Positions 57,583-64,000 of a stretch of DNA of 64,000 nucleotides are shown one piece after another. The stretch is from Sphingobium sp. WTD-1. Lineage in GTDB: Bacteria; Pseudomonadota; Alphaproteobacteria; Sphingomonadales; Sphingomonadaceae. The first letter of the stretch is position 1; each line of letters starts with the position of its first letter. The stretch is from NCBI RefSeq assembly GCF_030128825.1, contig NZ_CP119127.1, positions 861,001 to 925,000 of the forward strand, in the 5' to 3' direction. A model generated the notes under the pieces. It was not told where the DNA came from. It made no database searches and was given only the letters and a program-made list of their open reading frames with translations. The position numbers were made by a program, and so were the translations under genes.

Positions 57583-58400
57583 GCGTCGCCGATGCGCTGC
57601 GCGACGCCACTGTCAGCTTAGCCGCGATCAGCGACACCCCCCGGCTCGACGCCGAACTGCTGATGGCCCATGCACTGGGCATCGGCCGCAACGACCTGTT
57701 GCTGCGCCAGCGCGACCTGTCCGTCCCTGTCGCTTTCGCTGTCCATATGCAGCAACGGCTGGCCGGCGCGCCGATCGCCCATATCCTGGGCAGTCGCGAT
57801 TTCTGGACGATCAGCCTGGCCATCACCCCCGACGTATTGATCCCGCGCCCGGACAGCGAGACGCTGATCGAGGCGGCGGTCGATCACTTCCGTGACCGGT
57901 CGCCTGCGACCATATTGGACCTGGGCACCGGATCGGGCGCGCTGCTGCTCGCCGCGCTCGACCAGTGGCCCGATGCGACAGGGCTGGGCATCGACGCCTC
58001 GGCCGCCGCGCTGGCGGTGGCGCAGGGCAATGCCGACCGGCTGGGCACGGGGACGCGCGCGCGCTTCCAGCGGGGCGATTGGGCGGCCGGCGTGACCGGG
58101 CCGTTCGACCTGCTGCTGATCAACCCGCCCTATATCGCCACCGACGCGCCGCTCGCCGGCGATGTGCTGCACGATCCGGCCAGCGCCCTGTTTGCCGGCG
58201 CCGACGGGCTGGACGATTATCGCCGCATCGCGCCGCAACTGCCTGCGCTGATCGCGCCGGGCGGCATGGCCGCGATCGAGATCGGCTATGATCAGGGGGA
58301 AAGCGTGTCGGCACTGCTGCGGGCGCAGGGGCTGGGCGTGTCGCTGCGCCGCGACCTTGCGGGGCATGATCGCTGCCTCGTCGCCACGCCGGGCGAATAA
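57579..58400 (+). CDS. prmC: Release-factor glutamine methyltransferase PrmC
   Basis: 273 aa, GTG start overlapping the prfA stop. The N-terminal helical domain is [26 protein letters not shown], followed by [28 protein letters not shown]. The SAM motif is [14 protein letters not shown], and the catalytic NPPY is 182-185 in [15 protein letters not shown]. It N5-methylates Gln of the GGQ motif in RF1 and RF2. Confidence 0.94.
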   Translation: MSVADALRDATVSLAAISDTPRLDAELLMAHALGIGRNDLLLRQRDLSVPVAFAVHMQQRLAGAPIAHILGSRDFWTISLAITPDVLIPRPDSETLIEAAVDHFRDRSPATILDLGTGSGALLLAALDQWPDATGLGIDASAAALAVAQGNADRLGTGTRARFQRGDWAAGVTGPFDLLLINPPYIATDAPLAGDVLHDPASALFAGADGLDDYRRIAPQLPALIAPGGMAAIEIGYDQGESVSALLRAQGLGVSLRRDLAGHDRCLVATPGE

Positions 58401-58711
58401 GAAGGCGGGATTTCACGCCACCACAGCGAAAATTGCTTGGTTTATCGCGTGAATGCCATTACATCGGGATCAGGAAAACCGCCATTCCGGCGACATGGCC
58501 TTATCAGGCCATTGATGGATAAGGCATTTTCCTGCTCCTGAAAGTCAAGATGGCGCTGCTGCGCAAGCGCCTCTGGTGGCTGAGGGCGTGGTCCGGTTCG
58601 GATCATGTCTGGCGGAGCCACATCCGGCCCCACGGAAGGGGCGGTGCTTGGGGATAGCAGCTGAACAGTGTTTTCAGTGAATATTATCATAGCGAACGCA
58701 AGGATCATGTC
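58401..58711. other. 311-bp gap before the DUF4167 gene
   Basis: AT-richer than its surroundings. Contains an inverted pair TTCACGC (58412-58418) / GCGTGAA (58447-58453) and a small ATGGCC/GGCCAT hairpin (58495-58512). A TATTAT (58682-58687) could be a -10, but no good -35 was seen. No credible ORF or known RNA was recognised. Confidence 0.5.
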
Positions 58712-59479
58712 TTGATCAACAACCGGCAGGCCGGTCGCCGCAATCGCGGCCGGAATAATAACAACAACGGTCGTCCCAATGGCGGTAACCGGGGTGGTGG
58801 CGACAACGGCAACCGTATCGACAACCGCGCCCGCGGCAATGCGGCCCAGCTTCTTGAGAAATACAAGAATATGGCGCGCGATGCCCAGATGGCCGGCGAC
58901 CGTGTGAACGCCGAATATTATCTGCAGTTCGCCGATCATTATTTCCGCGTGCTGGCCGACAATCGTTCGCGCCAGGAGGAGCAGCAGCAGCGCTTCCGCC
59001 GGAATGACGAGAATTTCGAAGACGAAGGCGAAGAGTTCGAGGGCAATGAGGACGGCGCCGAAGAGGGCCGCACCGAACAGCCCGAGCGCGCCGAACGCGA
59101 TTATGACCGTCGCGAACCGCGCGGCGAGCGCCAGGATCGCGGTGACCGCAATGATCGTGGCGACCGGGGCGACCGTAATCGTCGCGATCGCAATCGTCGC
59201 GACCGCCCGGTGGCCGAGGACGCGACCGAGCAGCAGCCGGTGGCAGCCGAACAGCCCGCAGAACTCGCAGCCGAGCCGGCCGCCGAAGCGCCCAAGCCGC
59301 GCCGCGGCCGTCCGCGCAAGGCTGATGTCGCGCCGACCGACGCGAATGAAGGCCTGGATGTCAGCATCCTGCCGCCCTCGATCGCCCGCGCCGATAATGA
59401 CAGCGACACGGACGTGACCGAGGAAGCGCCCCGCAAGCGCACCCGCCGCGCCCGTCCGGCGACCGAAGCCGCCGAATAA
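58712..59479 (+). CDS. DUF4167 domain protein, low-complexity Arg/Asn/Asp-rich
   Basis: 255 aa from a TTG start with AAGGA seven bases upstream. The N-terminus MINNRQAGRRNRGRNNNNN is Asn/Arg/Gly-rich. The conserved core RIDNRARGNAAQLLEKYKNMARDAQMAGDRVNAEYYLQFADHYFRVL (about 36-80) is DUF4167. It is followed by an acidic, then an RDR/DRGDRND repeated stretch (about 120-165), and an A/P/R-rich tail. This composition suggests nucleic-acid or RNA binding, but function is unknown. An overlapping mini-ORF ATGTCTTGA sits at its start. Confidence 0.85.
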   Translation: MINNRQAGRRNRGRNNNNNGRPNGGNRGGGDNGNRIDNRARGNAAQLLEKYKNMARDAQMAGDRVNAEYYLQFADHYFRVLADNRSRQEEQQQRFRRNDENFEDEGEEFEGNEDGAEEGRTEQPERAERDYDRREPRGERQDRGDRNDRGDRGDRNRRDRNRRDRPVAEDATEQQPVAAEQPAELAAEPAAEAPKPRRGRPRKADVAPTDANEGLDVSILPPSIARADNDSDTDVTEEAPRKRTRRARPATEAAE

Positions 59480-59506
59480 GCGCGGCTTTCGAGCGACCCG
59501 AAAACC

Positions 59507-59543
59507 AAAAAGGGGCGGTGCCATCCCGGCGCCGCCCCTTTTT
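59507..59543. terminator. Intrinsic terminator after the DUF4167 gene
   Basis: AAAAAGGGGCGGTGCC (59507-59522) and GGCGCCGCCCCTTTTT (59528-59543) form a 16-bp stem with one G-T pair, flanked by A- and T-tracts. It separates the gene from the downstream DUF4139 pair. Confidence 0.92.
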
Positions 59544-59600
59544 GTTTGCAAATATAGCCGCTTGGGGCAGAAGGTCGTCGCATAAGGGGAGTGCGACCTG

Positions 59601-61004
59601 ATGACGACTGTCCGCCTGTTGACCGGTCTGGCCCTGATGCTGCCGGCCGCCGCCTTTTCTCAAACTGCTTCTGTCGATCCCACAGGCGCCACCGCCCAGG
59701 GCGATGTCGCTGTCACCATCTATAATGGCGGCCAATCGCTGGTGCAGGATGACCGGCAATTGAGCGTCAATGCCGGTCGCAACCGGATCGAATTTCCCGA
59801 TGTATCCGCCCGCATCCGGCCCGAAACGGTCAATCTCTCCGGCCCCGGCTTCTCGATTGTCGAACAGAATTTCGATTTCGACCTGCTCTCGCCCGACAAG
59901 CTGATGGACAAGGCGGTGGGGCAGGAGGTGACGCTGGTGCGCACCAATCCCGCGACCGGCGCCGAGACGCGCGAGCGTGCCAAGATACTTGCGGCCAATG
60001 GCGGCATCGTCATGCAGATCGGTTCGCGGATCGAGGTGCTGCGCGACGATGGCCTGCCGGTACGGGTGATCTTCGACCGGGTGCCGCCCAATCTGCGCGC
60101 CCGTCCGACCCTGTCGGTGACGATCGACGCCGCGCGCGGCGGCACCGTGCCGGCCCGATTATCCTATCTGACGCCCAATCTTGGTTGGACCGCCGATTAT
60201 GTCGCGCTGTTCGACGCAGCCAAGGGCGCGATGGACATGCAGGGCTGGGTGACGCTCACCAACAATACGGGCACGACCTTCACCAATGCGAAGACCATCC
60301 TGGTCGCCGGCAATCCGGCCAATGGCGGCGGGCGGCGTAACTGGTGGCAGTCGTCTAGCGGCGCGATCGACCAGGCCGGCACCGAAAGCGGTCCGCGCGA
60401 GCGGCTGGGCGACTATTATCTCTATCCGCTGGCCGATCGCACGACCATCGCCAATGCCCAGCAGAAGCAGGTCAGCTTCCTCGACGTGAAGGGCGCGCCG
60501 GCCCGCGCCACCTATGAATATCTCAATAGCTGGATGGGCAGTTCGACCGAACCGATGAGCGCATCGAGCGTGCTCAAATTCTCGACCTCGAAACAGGGCG
60601 GCCTTGGCGATCAACTGCCGGCCGGCACGATCCGCGTCTATATGCGCGACGCGCGTGGCGATCCCCAGTTCATCGGCGAGAACAGCATCGACCATACGCC
60701 GATGGGATCGTCGATGGCGCTGCGCACGGGCGAGGCATTCGACGTCAAGGTGCGCCCGACCGTCGAGCAGCGCACGAAGAAGGGCGGCCAGCGCTGGGAA
60801 ACGCGGATGCGCTACACGCTCACCAACGCCCGGCCCGAAGCGGTGACGGTCGACCTGGCCCAGCAGGGGCTGTGGGGCGACACCCGCGTTACCGCACAAA
60901 GCCTGGAAGGCAAGCGCGTCTCCGCCGACCGGATGGAATGGAGCGTGCCGGTGCCCGCCAATGGCTCGGTCGATCTCAGCGTCACCTTCGATTCGCGCTA
61001 CTGA
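59601..61004 (+). CDS. Exported DUF4139 protein (first of two)
   Basis: 467 aa. A signal peptide (MTTVRLLTGLALMLPAAAFS) is followed by a beta-rich N-terminal region with VTIYNGGQSLVQDDRQLSVNAGRNRIEFPDV and a DUF4139 C-terminal half with ARPTLSVTIDAARGG, LSYLTPNLGWTADYVALFDAAKGAMDMQGWVTLTNNTGTTFTNAKTILVAG and the YLYPLADRTTIANAQQKQVSFLDV segment. No enzymatic motif. It is 11 bp upstream of a second, longer DUF4139 gene with a similar plan, so they are likely a duplicated, co-expressed envelope pair. Confidence 0.82.
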   Translation: MTTVRLLTGLALMLPAAAFSQTASVDPTGATAQGDVAVTIYNGGQSLVQDDRQLSVNAGRNRIEFPDVSARIRPETVNLSGPGFSIVEQNFDFDLLSPDKLMDKAVGQEVTLVRTNPATGAETRERAKILAANGGIVMQIGSRIEVLRDDGLPVRVIFDRVPPNLRARPTLSVTIDAARGGTVPARLSYLTPNLGWTADYVALFDAAKGAMDMQGWVTLTNNTGTTFTNAKTILVAGNPANGGGRRNWWQSSSGAIDQAGTESGPRERLGDYYLYPLADRTTIANAQQKQVSFLDVKGAPARATYEYLNSWMGSSTEPMSASSVLKFSTSKQGGLGDQLPAGTIRVYMRDARGDPQFIGENSIDHTPMGSSMALRTGEAFDVKVRPTVEQRTKKGGQRWETRMRYTLTNARPEAVTVDLAQQGLWGDTRVTAQSLEGKRVSADRMEWSVPVPANGSVDLSVTFDSRY

Positions 61005-61015
61005 CCGGCGCTGCC

Positions 61016-62569
61016 GTGCTGCTGCGCGTCCTTGTCCTTCTTCTGCTCTGCTTCGGCATCGCGCCGGCGCGGGCGGGTACGGTGGTCTCGACCAAGGCCG
61101 ATTCGGTCTCCGTCACCGTCTATCGCCAGCCCGGCCGCGCCAAGGGGGCGATCGATCCCAAATGGCCCGGCGGCTATGCGCTGATCAACGAGACTCGCAT
61201 CATCGACTTGCCACGGGGCGAATCGGTGGTGCGGTTCGAGGGCGTGGCAGAGGGACTGATGCCCGAAACCGCCGTCCTTTCCGGCATGCCGCAGGGCGTG
61301 CGCGAGAAGAATCGCGATGCCCGGCTGCTCTCGCCCGCCGGTCTGGTCGACGCCTATCTCAAGCGTAGCGTCACCCTGCGCCGCACCGACCGCAAGACCG
61401 GCAAGGTCAGCGAGCAGGACGCGATCATCAGCGCCGGGCCGATGGGCGGCGTCATCGTCCAGACGGCGCAGGGCTATGAGGCGCTGGGGTGCAGCGGCCT
61501 GCCCGAACGCATGCTCTATCCGCGCGTGCCGACCGACCTGTCGCCGCGTCCGACCCTGTCGGTCATCGCCTCCAGCGCCCGGCCGACCCGCGTCACGCTG
61601 CAACTCACCTATTTGGCGGAGGGGTTCGACTGGGCTGCCAATTATGTCGCCGACATGCAGGATGATGGCCGCCATCTCGACCTCATGGCCTGGCTGACCG
61701 TGGCCAATGGCGGCGTCACCGGCTTTGCCGACGCTCGGCTCAGCGTCATCGCCGGACAGCCCAATAAGCAGGGACGGAAGGTCCAGCCGCGACCGACGGG
61801 TGGCCCGCTGTCGCTACGCTGCTGGCCGATGGATATCACCAGCACCCATCCGCAGTGGGAGTTGTTTCCGATCGAGATGCCGCAGGCCGAGGCGATGATG
61901 GATTCTGCGCAGGAAATCGTGCTGACCGCGCGCCGTGTCCCGGCACCCATGATGGCCGCGCCCCCTCCCCCTCCGCCGCCGCCCCCTCCGCCTCCATCGC
62001 GAGAGGATGTCGGTGACCTCAAACTCTATCGCGTCCCTGTGACCGTCGATGTCGCAGCCAGGGGGCAGAAGCAGGTGGCGCTGCTGCGCCAGCCCGATGT
62101 GCTGGTCGAGCGTCTCTATGCCGCGACCATTGACTATAGCGACGGCAATGGCCGGTCACGGCCGATGACGCTGCGTCTGCGGCTTCAGAATCGCAAGGCG
62201 GACGGTCTGGGTCTCGCCATGCCTTCGGGACGCGTCGCCCTGTTCGAGACGATCGACGGCCAGCGCCTGCTCGCGGGCGAAACCGACATTGGCGACAAGG
62301 CGGAAGGCGAGCGGGTCGATTATGATATCGCCCAGAGCGCCGATGTCCGCATCATGGCGGTCATCGGCGGCCAGTCGGCAAAGGCGCGGCGCTGGACGCT
62401 GACCCTCACCAACGCGCGGCCGTTCGACGCGACGGCGGAAATCCTCATTCCCCATGACATCGCGCCGCGTCCGACCCAGATGGAGCGCCGCGGCAATAGC
62501 TGGGTCTGGCGCGCCATCATCCCGGCCAATGGGCAGGTCAGCTACAGCTATGACCAGAAGCTGCGCTGA
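61016..62569 (+). CDS. Exported DUF4139 protein (second of two), with proline-run linker
   Basis: About 517 aa from GTG 61016. The signal peptide is VLLRVLVLLLLCFGIAPARA. The domain plan is like the first copy: SVSVTVYRQPGRAKG near the N-terminus, RPTLSVIASSARPTRVTLQLTYLAEGFDWAANYVADM in the middle, and RRWTLTLTNARPFDATAEILIP at the end. A run of twelve prolines at 61966-62001 splits the DUF4139 half. No ATG lies near, and the first copy's stop is 11 bp upstream. Function unknown. Confidence 0.78.
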   Translation: MLLRVLVLLLLCFGIAPARAGTVVSTKADSVSVTVYRQPGRAKGAIDPKWPGGYALINETRIIDLPRGESVVRFEGVAEGLMPETAVLSGMPQGVREKNRDARLLSPAGLVDAYLKRSVTLRRTDRKTGKVSEQDAIISAGPMGGVIVQTAQGYEALGCSGLPERMLYPRVPTDLSPRPTLSVIASSARPTRVTLQLTYLAEGFDWAANYVADMQDDGRHLDLMAWLTVANGGVTGFADARLSVIAGQPNKQGRKVQPRPTGGPLSLRCWPMDITSTHPQWELFPIEMPQAEAMMDSAQEIVLTARRVPAPMMAAPPPPPPPPPPPPSREDVGDLKLYRVPVTVDVAARGQKQVALLRQPDVLVERLYAATIDYSDGNGRSRPMTLRLRLQNRKADGLGLAMPSGRVALFETIDGQRLLAGETDIGDKAEGERVDYDIAQSADVRIMAVIGGQSAKARRWTLTLTNARPFDATAEILIPHDIAPRPTQMERRGNSWVWRAIIPANGQVSYSYDQKLR

Positions 62570-62574
62570 CCCCC

Positions 62575-62955
62575 TCAGTCGCCGGGAATGGGGCGGGGGC
62601 GGTGCGTCTCATCCAGTGCGACGAAGGTGAAGACGCCGCTGGTCAGCGCCACCGTTTCCGCGCCGCCGCCGCGAGTCGCCACCACGTCGATGCGGATCGC
62701 CACCGATGTGCGGCCGCGCTTCTCTTCCTGCGCATAGACCGACACCAGGTCGCCCATCAGGATCGGCGAGATGAACTTCATGCTCTCGATCGCGACTGTG
62801 GCCACCGCGCCCTGGGCGATTCGCCCCGCGACGATGCCGCCGGCAATATCCATCTGGCTCAGCACCCAGCCGCCGAAGATATGGCCATTGCTGTTGATGT
62901 CGGCCGGGCGCGGCACGACCCGCAATATCACTTCGCGATGGGGATCAATCGTCAA
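62575..62955 (-). CDS. YciA-type acyl-CoA thioesterase (hotdog fold)
   Basis: 126 aa. The hotdog signature is RPADINSNGHIFGGWVLSQMDIAGGIVAG, with Asp36 in the MD pair and NGHIFGG typical of YciA/BACH thioesterases. ESMKFISPILMGDLVSVYAQEEKRGRTSVAIRI follows. It hydrolyses acyl-CoA, with substrate length unknown. It overlaps the downstream-strand neighbour by 11 bp. Confidence 0.88.
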   Translation of the reverse strand: MTIDPHREVILRVVPRPADINSNGHIFGGWVLSQMDIAGGIVAGRIAQGAVATVAIESMKFISPILMGDLVSVYAQEEKRGRTSVAIRIDVVATRGGGAETVALTSGVFTFVALDETHRPRPIPGD

Positions 62956-63244
62956 GCGGCACCTCGTCCTTTAGCCGGTCCATTACCTGGTCGTCATGCC
63001 CCGTCCCGGCGGAGAGGAAGACGAGCGCCATCAAGCCCGTTCCCAGCATGAAGGTCAACCAGACGCCCAATATGGTGGCGATGATCATGTGAACCGGCAT
63101 CGGCCCGGTCCATAGCCGCAGGAACAGCAGGGCTGCGCCGACGCATAGCGCGCCGACCAGCGCCATCCAGAGCATGATCCGGCGGAATCGCGACCAGGCG
63201 GTCGCCGCGATCCGGGGATCGTCCAGGCCCTTTTTCTCTGTCAT
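62945..63244 (-). CDS. Small hypothetical membrane protein, two TM helices
   Basis: 99 aa. A charged N-terminus (MTEKKGLDDPRIAATAWSRFRRI) is followed by two TM helices (about 24-44 and 53-79) and an acidic tail. No family recognised. It precedes the thioesterase gene on the same strand and overlaps it by 11 bp, so they are co-transcribed. Confidence 0.65.
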   Translation of the reverse strand: MTEKKGLDDPRIAATAWSRFRRIMLWMALVGALCVGAALLFLRLWTGPMPVHMIIATILGVWLTFMLGTGLMALVFLSAGTGHDDQVMDRLKDEVPLDD

Positions 63245-63329
63245 TCTCTTGCTCTCCTCCCTTTTCTTTGCGCCGCGAAAGTGGGATCATCAAGCGCAGA
63301 GACAGTAAGTCCACAAAAGGAGAGCGGCC

Positions 63330-63758
63330 ATGACCATCGCGGCAATCTTGCAGGGCAAGGGGCGCGACGTCGTCCAGGTCCAGTCGACCGACAGCGTATT
63401 GTCGGTGGTGACCTTGCTGGCGGATCGGCGGATCGGCTGCGTGCCGGTGGTCGATGGCGGCCAGGTGGTCGGCATCTTTTCCGAACGCGATGTCGTCTAT
63501 CGTCTGGCCCAGCAAGGGGCAGAGGCGCTGAACCACACGGTCGCCGATGTGATGACCCAGCCGCCGATCACCATCGACGACCAGATGCCGGTGATCCATG
63601 CCCTGTCGTTGATGACCAAGCGGCGCATCCGCCATCTGCCGGTGGTGAAGGGCGGCTCGCTGGTCGGCCTCGTCTCGATCGGTGATCTGGTGAAGTTCCG
63701 CATCGACAATATCGAATCGGAAGCCGCCGCGCTGCGCGACTATATCCAGACCGCCTGA
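63330..63758 (+). CDS. Stand-alone protein with two CBS domains
   Basis: 142 aa. The first CBS domain is about residues 10-60 (VVQVQSTDSVLSVVTLLADRRIGCVPVVDGGQVVGIFSERDVVYRL) and the second about 75-128 (VADVMTQPPITIDDQMPVIHALSLMTKRRIRHLPVVKGGSLVGLVSIGDLVKF). CBS pairs bind adenine nucleotides and act as sensors. The partner is unknown. It has the last helix EAAALRDYIQ seen in many such proteins. Confidence 0.9.
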   Translation: MTIAAILQGKGRDVVQVQSTDSVLSVVTLLADRRIGCVPVVDGGQVVGIFSERDVVYRLAQQGAEALNHTVADVMTQPPITIDDQMPVIHALSLMTKRRIRHLPVVKGGSLVGLVSIGDLVKFRIDNIESEAAALRDYIQTA

Positions 63759-63791
63759 CGAAGGCTGGGCGTCCGCCGGTCCGTCAGGCGG
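63751..63791. terminator. Palindrome over two convergent stop codons
   Basis: CCGCCTGACG (63751-63760) and CGTCAGGCGG (63782-63791), perfect 10-bp arms. Each arm carries the stop codon of one of the two facing genes. Confidence 0.55.
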
Positions 63792-64000
63792 GCGCCTGCA
63801 CCGGCGGCGCGCGGCGCACGATCAGGCGCACCAGTTCCATCAGCGTGCCGCGCGCGCACAGCATCAGCGCCGCCAGGAAGGCGATGCCGCCAGCCGGCAC
63901 CAGAATCGCCAGCCGAATCGGCGCGGCGAGTGGCGGCAGCAACCGGTCTATCGCGAGCACGACGCCGGCCATCAGGATAGAGCAGCCCAGACCTGGTGCG
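63784..64000 (-). CDS. C-terminal end of a probable polysaccharide/oligosaccharide flippase (partial)
   Basis: The frame enters from the right edge (first full codon at 63999) and ends at 63784. About 71 residues are visible. They form two hydrophobic segments (APGLGCSILMAGVVLAIDRLL, RLAILVPAGGIAFLAALMLCA) and a basic tail (ELVRLIVRRAPPVQAPA), as in the end of Wzx/MviN-type flippases. The assignment is tentative because only the tail is seen. Confidence 0.4.
   Translation of the reverse strand, partial: APGLGCSILMAGVVLAIDRLLPPLAAPIRLAILVPAGGIAFLAALMLCARGTLMELVRLIVRRAPPVQAPA

Noticed and set aside
61966..62001. Frameshift or assembly error at the proline run of the second DUF4139 gene
   Set aside because: The frame stays open and family-like sequence continues on both sides, so it reads as a genuine linker.

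Overview
The window is high-GC, almost fully coding DNA from an alphaproteobacterial chromosome. Gene content points to a sphingomonad (Sphingobium/Sphingomonas-like): a large TonB-dependent receptor, an mnmE-mnmG-rsmG-parA-parB chain, rho, a DUF3576-leuS-lptE-holA block, a DUF4167 protein and paired DUF4139 proteins. This assignment is inferred from gene families and gene order, not from a marker search. No rRNA, tRNA, CRISPR array, prophage or intact insertion sequence was recognised.

Layout. 0-8 kb: TrhO, PdeM nuclease, TonB receptor, PLP-homeostasis protein YggS, a ThiE-like protein and small secreted or redox proteins. 7.7-18.5 kb: DUF3576 lipoprotein, leuS, lptE, holA, msrB, a class A PBP, a double-domain retropepsin, rho and a TerC-type membrane protein. 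18.5-20.9 kb: an AT-richer islet with a PhyH-type dioxygenase and a methyltransferase. 20.9-28.5 kb: quinone reductase, dienelactone hydrolase, DUF6489, then the tightly overlapped mnmE/mnmG/rsmG/parA/parB run. 28.6-35.6 kb: PepN, a four-gene Mla-type lipid ABC transporter and a HAD phosphatase. 35.6-45 kb: AsmA, 2-hydroxyacid dehydrogenase and a Cys/Met PLP enzyme, a ParE/RHH toxin-antitoxin pair, an Lhr-core helicase, a Tat-exported DJ-1/PfpI protein, a lipoprotein and 3-methyladenine glycosylase I. 45-53 kb: gyrB, an SH3-like lipoprotein, DUF1993, a beta-propeller, a divergent YczE/MocR pair and ppa. 53-64 kb: M61 peptidase, hisS-prfA-prmC, DUF4167, two DUF4139 proteins, a thioesterase, a CBS protein and the tail of a probable flippase.

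How the parts fit. ParA and ParB are encoded at 26.8-28.5 kb, and at least four parS-like 16-mers lie between 19 and 44 kb. One is in the gap before mnmG and one is inside rsmG. This looks like the centromere region of the chromosome, so oriC is probably not far away. Translation and tRNA-modification genes (trhO, mnmE, mnmG, leuS, hisS, prfA, prmC) and envelope genes (lptE, mla operon, PBP, AsmA) fill much of the rest. Most same-strand neighbours overlap by 1-4 bases, which implies translational coupling.

The features most worth a second look are: the parS constellation; separation of pdeM from the Lhr-core helicase it usually accompanies; two palindromic repeats near 52.4-52.6 kb whose stems differ by paired changes; a nested palindrome over the toxin-antitoxin promoter; direct repeats between the MocR regulator and its divergent YczE partner; and hairpins in places where they cannot simply end an annotated gene.
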